Notes under the pieces: model-generated
Told to the model about the DNA's origin: nothing
The model's database searches: none
What the model saw: only the letters and a program-made list of their open reading frames with translations
Shown: piece by piece, positions 1 to 12,257 of the stretch
Position numbering within the stretch: the first letter of the stretch is position 1
Layout: the number at the start of each line of letters is the position of its first letter
From: Lottia gigantea
Taxonomy: Eukaryota > Mollusca > Gastropoda > Lottiidae
Assembly: GCF_000327385.1 (NCBI RefSeq)
Contig: NW_008709715.1
Coordinates: 1,600,752-1,664,751, forward strand
Direction of reading: 5' to 3'
Length of the DNA stretch: 64,000 nucleotides
Position numbers and translations under genes: made by a program

Positions 1-719
1 ATCTATCCAGTGTCAAATTTTTCTAATCTGGATTAGTGCACAGCACCTTGACTATGAGATATAGATTGTCCAAATTATCAACCAGTGTAAAATCTATCAA
101 ATATTGCTTGATAAAAACTTTTCCATCCTAAACGTTTGAAACCATTGACAAATGGTGAAAAGATGATTTCGGTTCAAGCATTTTGATCTTTGAGACTTTT
201 TGAGTAGTTTGGATTAGTAAAACCGCCCTGGAATCATAGAACAGTATACAGTTCTATGCTGGAATGGTTTGATTGAATCTATTGGAAGAACTCTGTATAA
301 AAAGTATTTATTAATAATATTGAAACATAGCACGACTGATTTGAAACAGTTGAATTCACCGCTCAATATGTTTGAATGTATAACGAGTCATCATAGTACA
401 ATGATTTCAATAAGTAGAATAAATGAATTTAACTAGCACAGAGTTAGAATTAAGCAAACATTGATTATTGTTTATCAGTAAACAATATCTACTTGATTAG
501 TATTATAATTGAGTAGCGCAAATAATCATATCAATTTTCATTCGTTTGGAATATAATATCGATTTCCATTTCTAATTAATAGTCTGAGGCTTGGTTTCAA
601 AAAAAGTTTAAACAGAATTCAATACACCAACCTATTGACTTTGCCACGGTATACTGAGAATTTTTAATTTTGAAAGTGATGGTAAAGTTGAAATCGATGT
701 TTTCATCTCTATCACAGCA
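1..719. other. No recognisable feature
   Basis: AT-rich sequence with no long open frame and no repeat that I could match elsewhere in the window. It leads directly into the first 27-bp minisatellite block. Confidence 0.5.
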
Positions 720-724
720 TTGTC

Positions 725-1615
725 GATTACGATATTTTCTGTTTATACCTCTATTACGATAGTCTCAGTTTATACCTCTATTATAATGGTCTCAGTTTAT
801 ACTTACATTACAGTATTCTCAGTTTATACCTTTATTACAATAGTCTCAGTTTATACCTCTATTACAATAGTCTCAGTTTATACTTCTATTACAATAGTCT
901 CAGTTTATATCTCTATTACAATAGTCTCAGTTTAAATCTCTATTATATTGGTCTCAGTTTATACCTACATTACAGTATTCTCAGTTTATACCTCTATAAC
1001 AGTATTCTCAGTTTATACTTCTATTACAATAGTCCCAGTTTATACCTCTATTACAATAGTCTAAGTTTATACCTCTATTACAATAGTCTCAGTTTATACC
1101 TCTATTATATTGGTCTCAGTTTATACCTCTATTAAAATAGTCTCAGTTTATACCTCTATTACAATAGTCTAAGTTTATACCTCTATTACAATAGTCTCAG
1201 TTTATACTTCTATTACAATAGTCTCAGTTCATACCTCTATTACAATAGTCTCAGTTTATACCTGTATTATAATGGTCTCAGTTCATACCTCTATTACAAT
1301 AGTCTCAGTTCATACCCCTATTACAATAGTCTCAGTTTATACCTGTATTATAATGGTCTCAGTTCATACCTCTATTACAATAGTCTCAGTTCATACCTCT
1401 ATTACAATAGTCTCAGTTTATACCTCTATTATAATAGTCTCAGTTCATACCTCTATTATAATAGTCTCAGTTTATACCTCTATTACAATAGTCTCAGTTC
1501 ATACCTCTATTATAATGGTCTCAGTTTATACCTCTATTACAAAAGTCTCAGTTTACACCTCTATTACAATAGTCTTAGTTTATACCTCTATTATAATAGT
1601 CTCAGTTCATACCAA
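725..1615. repeat. 27-bp minisatellite array, block 1 (about 33 copies)
   Basis: Head-to-tail copies of a 27-bp unit containing TACCTCTATTACAATAG followed by TCTCAGTT. Variant monomers include ones with TACATTACAGTATT or TATTATATTGG. Because 27 is a multiple of three, frames without a stop in the unit stay open and give nine-residue peptide repeats (for example VYTSITIVS). I read this as an arithmetic effect, not as coding. The same variant monomers occur in the same local order in the block at 5,085-7,560, so the two blocks share ancestry. Confidence 0.95.
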
Positions 1616-2329
1616 AACTGCACATACCACAGATTATCTGACATCATTACCTCTTATACTTAGCGTGTCGCTATTGTTTAAACGTAAAATGACGCATCTT
1701 CGCCCAACCGGAAATGACGTAGGACTTTAACCGTTCATTTTGTCTTTCCAATACCTGCTATTATTCTGAATCTATTTTGAACATAATTTTTGTGTTGTTC
1801 ATTACTTTGAACTAATGTCTAAAAGATAGCAATTTAAGAAATTTCAAATTTTGACTTTTGTCGCTGACTTTTTGAGATTTTATTTAAAGCATTTTTTAAA
1901 CTTCCACAATTTTATTTCAATCGGTCTAAAAAATTAACAGTAGATAAGCATTTTGATTCCCGACAAAAATCTATTTTCAAAATTTCGATATCACTTCCGG
2001 TTTTGACGTCATTCGCCTCTAACCTTGAAATTTCAACTTCCGGAATTTTGTAGGTATTTGAAAAATTCTTTTTGAAATTAGTTAAAATTGTCCCTATAAC
2101 AATTTTGGAATCAAAAAATTTGACCCAGAAGTATTGTGTAAGACGCCATCTTGATATGACTCATTTTTATAAAACTCAAAATGGGGCCTCAGGGTAAAAT
2201 TGGATGTGCGTAAATTTGATGTTTATGTAAACTACAATCGATTGCTAACAAAACATGGGAAGCCGATTTTTGAATTTTGGCTTTGTATGTTTTTTTATTT
2301 CCGGTTTTATGTTTTCAGTAATTGTCAAA
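1616..2329. other. AT-rich spacer between minisatellite block and 0.8-kb repeats
   Basis: No gene is seen. Scattered TTCCGGTTTT motifs near 1,995 and 2,300 resemble pieces of the 0.8-kb units that follow, so this may be an older, more diverged copy of the same repeat. Confidence 0.4.
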
Positions 2330-4890
2330 ACTATTAAGGCTGATATCTAGTGACTTTGACCTTTGGTGACCTTGTGACCTGAACAAAAGTTGTTGCCTCT
2401 TACGAGATCTATCCGATTATATCCCCACTTTTGTTGTGCATCGTTAACTTCCGGTTCTACAGCCATTGGAAAATCGCGATTTTTAACTTTGAAGAACTCT
2501 GTCACGTGACATGATTAACATACGACAAAAATTCTTATATATTCTTAGAGTGCATGATCTCTCCTTTTTGGCGATATATCACATTTGATATTTTGATCAA
2601 AATTGCGCGTTTTAAAAATTGAAAATTTTGTACTGACTTCTATAGTAACTGTGCGTAAATTCACGGTGTCTATAATTTACCGACAGTCACCGTTGCCTTA
2701 AAAAAACATTTAACTACGAATATCTCATGATCTAATGATTGTAAACACTTGAAATTTTGAACATTATTCAACAATGTACACAACATCACAGACAAATTGA
2801 AATTTTTTAAGTAGGCGTGGCACATCCGGTGTGCATTTACCGTTACCTGAAATATTTGCATTTGTTATAACTCTCATAGTTTTCAATGGTCACCCTAGAA
2901 ATTTTGCATGAAAATAGATCACTGGTTAGGACAATTTGTGATAAGATTACAGTTGTTTGCATTCTTTACTTTAAAAAAGGGAATAGGTTTAACAATTTTA
3001 TAAATTTTCATTTTTGATCTTTAACATGAATGACCTTGACCTTTGCATGGTCAAGGGTCATTGACTAAGGATGACCATTCTTACTTTGATCTTTGATGTC
3101 CAATATATACTTCCGGTTTTGCAGACGTCCGAAAACAGCAATTTTTGAAACTTCAAAGGCTCATATTACAAAAGTTGTTGCCCCTTACAAGATATATCCG
3201 ATAATATCTTCACTTTTGTTGTGCATTGTTAACTTCCGGTTCTACAGCAATTTGAAAATCGCGATTTTTAACTTTGAAGAGCTCTGTCATGTGACCTAAT
3301 TTACATATAACAAATTTCTTATATATTCTTAGAGTGCATGATCTCTCCTTTTTGGCGATATATCACATTTGATATTTTGATCAAAATTGCGCGTTTTAAA
3401 AATTGAAAATTTTGTACTGACTTCTATAGTAACTGTGCGTAAAATCGGGGTGTCTATAATTTACCGACAGTCACCGTTGCCCTAAAAAAAGTTTAACTAC
3501 TAATATCTCATGATCTAATGATTGTAAAGACTTGAAATTTTGAACATTATTTTACAATGTAGACATCATCACAGACAAATTAAAATTTTTGAAGTGGGCG
3601 TGGTACATCCGGTGGGCATTTAAATTTGCAATTGTCATAACTCGCAAAGTTTGCAATTGTCATCCTAGAAATTTTGCATGAAAGTAGATCACAGCTTAGG
3701 ACAATTTGTGATAAGATTACAGTTGTTTGCGTTCTTTACTTTAAAAAAAGGGAACAGGTTTAACAATTTTAAAAATTTTCATTTTTGAACTTTAACGTAA
3801 ATGACCTTGACCTTTGCATGTTCAAAGGTCATTGATCTAAGATGACCATTCTTACTTTGATTTTTGATGTGCAACATATACTTCCGGTTTTACAGACGTC
3901 CTAAAACAGCAATTTTCGAAACTTCATAGGCTCATATTACTTTTATTGAACCTTTGTTGACCTTTTGATCTGAACAAAGGTTGTTGCCCATTACGAGATA
4001 TATCCGATAATATTTTCACTTTTGTCGTGCTCCGTTAACTTCCGGTTCTACAGCCAATTGAAAATTGCGATTTTTAACTTAAAAAAAGGTCTATCACCTG
4101 ACCTAATTTACATAAACGAAAATTTATCTTTTGTCCTTATTACACGCAATCTATTCTTTCAAATGATATATAACACTTGGTATTTTGATTAAAATTGAAT
4201 TTGAAAATTTTGTATTGACTTCTATAGTAACTTTGCGTAATTTTAACGGTTTCTATAATCCACCGACAGTCACCGTTGCCTTAAAAAAAACTTTTAACTA
4301 CGAATATCTCATGATCTAATGCTTGTAAACACTTGAAATTTTGAACATTATTTGACATTGTACATATTATTACAGACAACACAAAATTTTTGCAGTGGGC
4401 GTGGCAAATCCGTGTTACTTTTACCTTTACCATAAATAATTCAAATTGTTATAACTCGAAAAGTTTGCACTTTTCACCATCGAAATTTTACAAAAAATTA
4501 AAGCACTATTTGGGACAATACCTGATAGAGTTACATTTTGTTTAGGCCTTTTACTTCAAAAAAGGGAATAGGATTTACAATTTATAAAATTTTGATATTT
4601 TGACCATTTACATGCATAATTTTGGTCTTTAGAAGGTCAAAGGTTATTGATCTACGATGTCCATTCATACTTTTATCTTTGATGTCCGACATATATTTTC
4701 GCTTTTACAAACGTCCCAAAAAGCAATTTTCAACACTTTTAGGGCTTATATTCTCTTTTATTTGACCTCTGTTGACCTCTTGGCCGAAACACAAATAATT
4801 GTACCTTTCCAAAAATATTTTCATTTTTGTTGTGCGAATTGAACTTTTAACTTTACAACTATTTGAAAATTCGACTTTTTACTACCGAAT
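2330..4890. repeat. Tandem array of about 0.8-kb units (three copies plus a partial)
   Basis: Landmarks recur at regular spacing. AACTTCCGGTTCTACAGC occurs near 2,448, 3,230 and 4,027. The segment reading GACTTCTATAGTAACT begins near 2,636, 3,419 and 4,214. CATGATCTAATG follows each time. Spacing is about 782 and 797 bp. A fourth, eroded copy begins near 4,720. I see no coding capacity. The array sits exactly between the two 27-bp minisatellite blocks. Confidence 0.85.
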
Positions 4891-5084
4891 GTTAACACCT
4901 TTTAATACCGAATGGTATCAAATTCATGCGTCTTTTCACTACCGAACGTTAAACGGTTTAAACGATTTATTTTACTATTGAATGTTTACATTCCTTTCTT
5001 TCCGGTAAGATATCTCATTTCGACTTTAAAATGCAACGTGTTATCGATGTATCAGGTTGGATGCGCACTGCTTCGGTACCGTTA

Positions 5085-7560
5085 TAACGGTTCTAGTTAT
5101 AATAGTCTTAGTTTATACCTCTATTACAATAGTCTCAGTTTATACCTCTATTACAATAGTCTCAGTTTATACCTCTATTATAATGGTCTCAGTGTATACC
5201 TCTATTACAATAGTCTCAGTTTATACCTCTATTACAATAGTCTCAGTTTATACCTCTATTACAATAGTCTCAGTTTATACCTCTTTAACAATAGTCTCAG
5301 TTTATACCTCTATTATAATGGTCTCAGTTTATACTTACATTACAGTATTCTCAGTGTATACCTTTATTACAATAGTCTCAGTTTATACCTCTATTACAAT
5401 AGTCTCAGTTTAAATCTCTATTATATTGGTCTCAGCTTATACCTCTGTTTCAATAGTCTCAGTTTATACCTCTATTATAATAGTCTTAGTTTATACCTCT
5501 ATTACAATAGTCTCAGTTTATACCTCTATTACAATAGTCTCAGTTTATACCTCTATTATAATGGTCTCAGTGTATACCTCTATTACAATAGTCTCAGTTT
5601 ATACCTCTATTACAATAGTCTCAGTTTATACCTCTATTACGATAGTCTCAGTTTATACCTCTATTATAATGGTCTCAGTTTATACTTACATTACAGTATT
5701 CTCAGTTTATACCTTTATTACAATAGTCTCAGTTTATACCTCTATAACAATAGTCTCAGTGTATACTTCTATTACAATAGTCTCAGTTTATATCTCTATT
5801 ACAATAGTCTCAGTTTATACTTCTATTACACTAGTCTCAGTTTATATCTCTATTACAATAGTCTCAGTTTAAATCTCTATTATATTGGTCTCAGTTTATA
5901 CCCACATTACAGTATTCTCAGTTTATACCTCTATAACAGTATTCTCAGTTTATACTTCTATTACAATAGTCTCAGTTTATACCTCTATTACAATAGTCTA
6001 AGTTTATACCTCTATTAAAATAGTCTCAGTTTATACCTCTATTATATTGGTCTCAGTTTATACCTCTATTAAAAGAGTCTCAGTTTATACCTCTATTACA
6101 ATAGTCTAAGTTTATACCTCTATTACAATAGTCTCAGTTTATACTTCTATTACAATAGTCTCAGTTTATACCTCTATTACAATAGTCTAAGTTTATACCT
6201 CTATTACAATAGTCTCAGTTTATACCCCTTTTCAAATAGTCTCAGTTTATACCTCTATTACAATAGTCTCAGTTTATACCTCTATTACAATAGTCTCAGT
6301 TTAAATATCTACTATATTGGTCTCAGTTTATACCTACATTACAGTATTCTCAGTTTATACCTCTATAACAGTATTCTCAGTTTATACTTCTATCACATAA
6401 TTCTCAGTTTATCTCAGTTTATACCTACATTACAGTATTCTCTGTTTATACTTCTATTACAGTATTCTCAGTGTATACCTCTATTACAATAGCCTCAGTT
6501 TATACCTCTATTACAATAGCCCCAGTTTATACCTCTATTAAAATAGTCTCAGTTTATACCTCTATTACAATAGTCTCAGTTTAAATCTCTATTATATTGG
6601 TCTCAGTTTATACCTACATTACAGTATTCTCAGTTTATACCTCTATAACAGTATTCTCAGTTTATACTTCTATTACATAATTCTCAGTTTATCTCAGTTT
6701 ATACCTACATTACAGTATTCTCTGTTTATACTTCCATTACAACAGTGTTCTCAGTTTATACCTCTATTACAATAGTCTCAGTTTATACCTCTATTACAAT
6801 AGTCTCAGTTTATACCTCTATTACAATAGTCTCAGTTTATACCTCTATTACAATAGTCTCAGTTTAAATCTCTATTATATTGGTCTCAGTTTATACCTAC
6901 ATTACAGTATTCTCAGTTTATACCTCTATAACAGTATTCTCAGTTTATACTTCTATTACAGTATTCTAAGTTTATACCTCTATAACAGTATTCTCAGTTT
7001 ATACTTCTATTACAGAATTCTCAGTTTATCTCAGTTTATACTTCTATTACAGTATTCCCAGTTTATACTTCTATGACAGTATTCTCAGTTTATACTTCTA
7101 TTACAGTATTCTCAGTTTATACTTCTTTTACAGTATTCTCAGTTTATCTCAGTTTATACTTCTATTACAGTATTCTCAGTTTATACTTCTATTACAGTAT
7201 TCTCAGTTTATACCTCTATAACAGTATTCTCAGTTTATACTTCTATTACAGAATTCTCAGTTTATCTCAGTTTATACTTCTATTACAGTATTCTCAGTTT
7301 ATACTTCTATAACAGTATTCTCAGTTTATACTTCTTTTACAGTATTCTCAGTTTATACTTCTATTACAGAATTCTCAGTTTATCTCAGTTTATACTTCTA
7401 TTACAGTATTCTCAGTTTATACATCTATTACAGTATTCTCAGTTGATACCTCTATAACAGTATTCTCAGTTTATACTTCTATAACAGTATTATCAGTTTA
7501 TACATATACTTCTATTACAGTATTATCAGTGTATATATCTATAATAGTTTTATCAGGTTA
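5085..7560. repeat. 27-bp minisatellite array, block 2 (about 90 copies, higher-order)
   Basis: Same 27-bp monomer as block 1. Variant monomers recur in order. A monomer with AGTGTATACC is found near 5,191 and 5,569 (378 bp, 14 monomers). One with ATACTTACAT is near 5,331 and 5,682 (351 bp, 13 monomers). TTAAATMTCT variants at about 6,301, 6,581 and 6,863 give a period near 281 bp. Toward the right end the monomer shifts to a TACAGTATTCTCAG type, with inserted TTTATCTCAG duplications. An apparent 368-codon open frame at 4,912-6,018 is a by-product of the period. Confidence 0.95.
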
Positions 7561-7621
7561 TAACTTTATAACAGTTATACCTTCAATTTCACCTTGATTT
7601 TTTCATATTCATTTGCCTTAA

Positions 7622-8291
7622 TGCCTAGTTCACACTAACGGCGAATGCCGCGCTTTAAATCGGGGAGCAAAGTGCCATCATTTTTTGTTTACTTTTCAAA
7701 AAATATCACGATTTCTTAAGTAATGTTACGCTCTGATAAGCTCTGATACGAATTGGTTACGCTTTGGGGACGAATTATTTCCCGATTTGATCAGGCCTTG
7801 TTATACTATAAATCACGCTTTGATAAGCTTTATTAAGCTTTGATGCGGTTATGACGCTTTAAATCACGCTCTGATACGATTATCAAGCTCTTTTGTGCAT
7901 TGTTAAGCTCTGTTACGCATTGGAAAATTTCGAAATGGCCGATTTCATGCCGCTTTTGATCAAGTGGTGACAGACCGTGAAGACTGGGGTCCCCGCTTTG
8001 AATAAAGCTCTGTTAAGCTTTCCTACGCTTTGAGTCAAGCTTTGCTGAACTGTCTTACGCTTTGTTAAGCTTTGATACGTTCTCGGCGCTTTAATCAATT
8101 CGTGATAGAGCGCCCACAATTTTTAAACAGTTTAAAAAATTTTGGCGCTCTTGCCGAATATCCAGCTTTGCTCAAAGCTTTCCAACGATCTATTATGACC
8201 CTGGCGCTTTAGTCGAGCTTTGTTACGCTTTGGTACCGCTTTGTACGCCGCTTTAAAGCGCCATCATAGCGCCGTTGGTGTGAACTGAGCA
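7622..8291. mobile_element. MITE-like element with 22-bp terminal inverted repeats and TAA flanks
   Basis: The left end TGCCTAGTTCACAC at 7,622 is mirrored by GTGTGAACTGAGCA ending at 8,291. The inverted match runs about 22 bp with three mismatches, through AACGGCG. TAA stands immediately outside both ends (7,619-7,621 and 8,292-8,294) and could be a 3-bp target duplication as in PIF/Harbinger elements; that family call is inference. The 670-bp interior is full of short degenerate GCTTTGATACGCTTT-like repeats and codes for nothing I recognise. Confidence 0.75.
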
Positions 8292-8517
8292 TAAAGGAAC
8301 TGTAAAGAGGTTTTTTTTACCGACATCAATTTGCACCATTTCAATTTTTAATCAGACGTCCGTGGTTCTTGCAATACCACTAAAACTAAAACTACTGGAG
8401 TCATCAAACATTTTGTTTAAGTGTGGTAAACACAGACATCTGACTGAAAATTGAAATGGTGCAAATTGATACTATCGGTGTCCCAATTTTTTTTAGACCT
8501 CTTTACAATTCCTTTAA
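8292..8517. mobile_element. Palindromic MITE, family B (AAGGGATTGTAAAGAGG ends), copy 1
   Basis: The left arm TAAAGGAACTGTAAAGAGG is mirrored by CCTCTTTACAATTCCTTTA at the right. The arms continue for about 80 bp (ATCAATTTGCACCATTTCAA on both sides) around a short centre. Two further copies lie at 8,929-9,225 and 47,853-47,970. It starts where the preceding element's right flank ends, so the two are back to back. No coding capacity. Confidence 0.8.
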
Positions 8518-8928
8518 TGATATTTATTGGATTCCTATGATTCTCATTATAACAGACCTAGCATTAGTGTAAGTGTTCCTTTTAACGTAACATAACATTT
8601 TTGGGAATTTCGACAGTCGTAGCAAAGGTGACATGCATATCACATGGAACCGATTGGGTGAGTTCTGCAATCTAATTGAAGTTGAATAAATTAATTGATT
8701 CATAATTGGCGTGACTGCAGCCGTCTTTATTATTTAAGTGTATCTGGATATGGAATATGAATAGTTTCAGTCATTGAGGCGTGGATTGTCACATACGGAA
8801 TAAAACAGTCTACCTCGAGCTACAATATATGATACAGTAGTATAGTGAGCAAATATTGACCTTAAATGTAATGATATTCCATTGGTTTTTGAGTTATCAA
8901 CACAAAAAAGGTCTATAGTCTTTTAGTA

Positions 8929-9225
8929 TTAAAGGGATTAAAAAGAGGTTTTCTAAATTTTTTAAGTGTATCGTGGGCACTGATAGCATCAATAAGCACT
9001 ATTACAATCTTTGGTCTGTGGTGAAAAAGCATATTCGCCATTAGTGACATCATCAAAACGTATTTGTTTGTGGATTTTAGGAAGAATAGATGTCTTGTTG
9101 AAAATTGGAATGGTGCAAGATGGTGTCACCTAGCAATAGAGGCAAAGAAGAGAAAAATGAATAGCTAGATAAACTCAGATCCTGCACCTTCCTCCACACT
9201 TAAGACCTCTTAACAATCTCTTTAA
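8929..9225. mobile_element. Palindromic MITE, family B, copy 2
   Basis: The ends TTAAAGGGATTAAAAAGAGG and CCTCTTAACAATCTCTTTAA are inverted copies of each other and of the family B ends at 8,292 and 47,853. TTAA is present at both borders, which would fit a TTAA (piggyBac-type) or TA target site. About 297 bp, non-coding, more diverged internally than copy 1. Confidence 0.7.
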
Positions 9226-10485
9226 AATGTATTGAAAACAACGGTTCAATAGAACGACATGTTGAGACATGAATTACAACATAGTTCCAAGAATTCTCGT
9301 TTATTGCCACCTCCATTGAATACAGGAGTCATTAAGACAATAATGGAATGCTGTACATAGAGATATCAAATGGAATTGTTCCCTCATCAATATTGTCAAT
9401 ACAATGATTTGTCCCATGCTGTGTTTTAAAGCGGTTTACCAGCCTATTACCTTGTATTTTATATAATCAAGACAGAACGGAAGATCAAAGACGATTTAAG
9501 AATAATAACATGTTGGCTCGAGATCTATATAATTAACTAATGAAATTGTTATATTTCACGCCTTCTGTTTATATTCCATTACTGTGCTTGATTAGTCACT
9601 CTTCATTGCTTTTACCTAGAAACTTTTAATTTATTTAAAGAGAGCTTGTAAACAACATGATCTAAAGCATTCCAAATGATGACATATGTCAGTTGTAAAT
9701 AATTTTAATTTTTGCAGAATTAATGCGAACAGACATTTTTCGTAACTGAAATTGACACGGGGAATTGACAGTCATATTATGCGAAATAATCAAAATATCG
9801 AAAAATGATACCGCTCTGGCTATAGTTGTACGCGAAAACGTTTTCGTTCAGTCACCCATTGATTAAACAAAATACGATCTGATGAAAACATCAATACGCT
9901 ACACTAAAGTTTTCCTAACTGACAACAAGTTGCTTGGTAAATGGCCAGTTAACGTCCGCTTCATACAGATATCGCAGACTGGGTAGATGTTGATAGTCGC
10001 GATAGTTGGCAGTTGGATCTGGGTCAATTGGGTGGTTTGGTAGTTGAGAAAACTATTATATGGGTCTGATCGGGTCAGATGATATGGCGGCGAATTTCGA
10101 GCCTTTGTAGCCCGACATCACCACAGAGCTGTTAACGAATATTTAGAAGATTGTGTTCCTTTCTAATCTATATCTAGAAAGAATGGTGATAATGACGATG
10201 ATGAGAAGCATAAATTAATAATAACACTCATCACAACAAAGTTTAATGCTTTCCCTTTAATTCTACATTAAGTACATTATGAATAAGTAAACAAAATGCT
10301 TCCATTTTCAATGCATTTGAATTCGTCTCACATGGTCATGGTTGAGATATCTGTTCCCCTTTCATCAACTTGCCATTATCTCATTGTTTTAATTGTTTGT
10401 TGGAAACATGAAATGGAATAACATAGAAGCTTATTTCCTCAAAAAATGTTTTACTTAAATGTTGCATTTTAATCCACAAAAGAAA
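9226..10485. other. No recognisable feature
   Basis: AT-rich intergenic sequence. No open frame with recognisable similarity and no repeat structure noticed. Confidence 0.4.
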
Positions 10486-10775
10486 TTATAGCCGATTTCA
10501 TCTGGAATTGTGATTCATCATGGACAAAGTTGTCGATGACATCTGGATTTTTGAACCATCAAGGACATAATAGTCGATGATATCTGTAATTTTGACCTAT
10601 CAAGGAGGTTATAGTCAATGGAATCTGGAAAGTCGACCCATTAAGGACGTCAGAGTCCGTGAGATCTTGAATTTTACCCTTCAAGGACGTTATTGTCGAT
10701 GACATTTGGAAATAAGATCAATCAAGGACGTTATAGACGATGACATTTGGAATTTTAACTCATCCAGGATGATAC
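10485..10775. repeat. 41-bp tandem repeat, about 7 degenerate copies
   Basis: The word GTCGATGACATCTGG and variants recur at about 10,491, 10,532, 10,573, 10,614, 10,655, 10,695 and 10,736. The steps are 41 bp almost throughout. Each is followed by AATTTTGAMYCATCAAGGA-like sequence. Copies are diverged (roughly a quarter of positions differ), so the array is not young. 41 is not a multiple of three and the frames are broken, so I do not take it as coding. Confidence 0.85.
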
Positions 10776-12130
10776 ATAACATCTGATCTATATTACTTCG
10801 TAAGCTTCACACATCCTAGATATATAATGTTACTGTTGAATAATGGCGAAGAAAGCACAATCGGGTTATAATCATTCTTAAATGAATTATGGGTCTGTAG
10901 TATTAAAATTTGAAATTTGAGAATAGAGATTTCCAATTCATTTGACTAAAGTCAAAAACCGGATACGGACTTTTATCGATTCACATAGCAAAATGAAAAA
11001 AAAAAGGGGAAATCGATCTATACTATAATGCTTGATGTGGGAGATTTCGGACAAAGTTTCAGACAAAACCATATTAAATTTCAAAAAATTATTATTTCCG
11101 TCCAGTTCAAATTATTACGTAAACAAATGTATGTTGGCTCCAATTTGAACTGAATCCGTAAAATGATATTTCAGACATCGAGTTGAGAGAATCTTGTGCT
11201 AGGAACTTTGCATTTGATCATTTTGATATATTTTTCGAGTTACACGAGGGGGTGAGTTTTTGTAACTCAATTTTCAATCTTGGAGAATTTGACCAATCTC
11301 TAGATTTAATTGCTCCAGCACGTTGTTCACGATATTAAATGACGCAAAACAAGAGATGCACAACTATTTATTCAGATCATAGATGACAATGGAGTTACCA
11401 ACTAAAAAATTTGAAACCAAGCGTCTGGTCTTTCATTCTGTAAAGCGAATCTAAACTTTCATCGCATTGAATCGGTGTAATCGATTTTATTTTAAAACAG
11501 ATCTTTGGGAATCTCTAATGATAAGGTATATTTTCAATATATTTTATTAATCAGGCATAACAATTGTATAAATGAAATTGTTTTTGAAGTGGTTAAAGGG
11601 GTAGTATGCATCATTCTATTTGTCAAAAACGCCGTGTCTAGTTTAAATGTAGATTATGGTCTATACTTTTCATTAATTGGAACACCTCACTTTCCCAACA
11701 TATACTAAAATATCAGACTGTCTCTTTTAACATTAAAACAATTGATGACCCATCTCGAAAGACACAGGTAAAGGTTCAATGCATAGTTATCAGCCAGAAA
11801 AAAAAACCCATTCCCATTATTCTGTACAATCAAACCGTTTTCTTATTGATTCATTATGAAAATATCTTTAAAAATAACCATGAAAAGAAATGTTAAATGT
11901 CCCTAAAAAACAATAAACTAAGATAAAAGAATAGAATCGATGAAATATTCCCTCGATTTTAACATAAAACACATTTCTGGTCTCTATTATTTTATGGAAT
12001 AAGAATGTTTTGATAATATTGAAATAAGTTAAGTGTAAAATATATCAATATTGGAAACAAAAGGTAGAAATGGTTGGGAACAATAGAGTTTGATCGTGGT
12101 GCGTCAAGTGGATTGCCATGGGACACGCAC
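10776..12130. other. No recognisable feature upstream of the polycystin-like gene
   Basis: AT-rich, no supported open frame. It would contain distal regulatory sequence of the downstream gene, but I see no motif I can name with confidence. Confidence 0.4.
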
Positions 12131-12135
12131 ATCGT

Positions 12136-12184
12136 CCAATCAACATGTAGTTTATATAGTCAGCGTGAGGTCTCTGTGGAATTG
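12136..12184 (+). promoter_or_regulatory. Possible core promoter of the polycystin-1-like gene
   Basis: CCAAT at 12,136-12,140 and TATATAG at 12,153-12,159 lie about 90-110 bp before the proposed start codon at 12,248. Initiation about 30 bp after the TATA-like word would give a 5' leader of roughly 65 nt. Both motifs are common by chance in AT-rich DNA, so this is suggestive only. Confidence 0.3.
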
Positions 12185-12239
12185 TCTATTTATTGGAACA
12201 AGAAGTCAGCTTGGAGTTGGTAGAGGAAACACGAATATT

Positions 12240-12257
12240 ATGTTCTCATGGATTTAA
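12240..12257 (+). promoter_or_regulatory. Short upstream ORF overlapping the polycystin start codon
   Basis: An ATG at 12,240 with A at -3 opens a five-codon frame (MFSWI) that ends in TAA at 12,257. It overlaps the proposed main ATG at 12,248 in another frame. If transcription starts upstream of it, scanning ribosomes would meet it first, which normally lowers translation of the main frame. Confidence 0.4.

Noticed and set aside
4912-6018. 368-codon open frame and shorter open frames (720-935, 1,272-1,730, 5,057-5,872, 7,073-7,312)
   Set aside because: All lie in the 27-bp minisatellite. The period is a multiple of three, so frames without a stop in the unit remain open; several frames are open at once and none has start or splice context.
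725-7560. CRISPR-like regular repeats
   Set aside because: The 27-bp copies are directly adjacent with no unique spacers, and the locus is in an intron-bearing animal genome.
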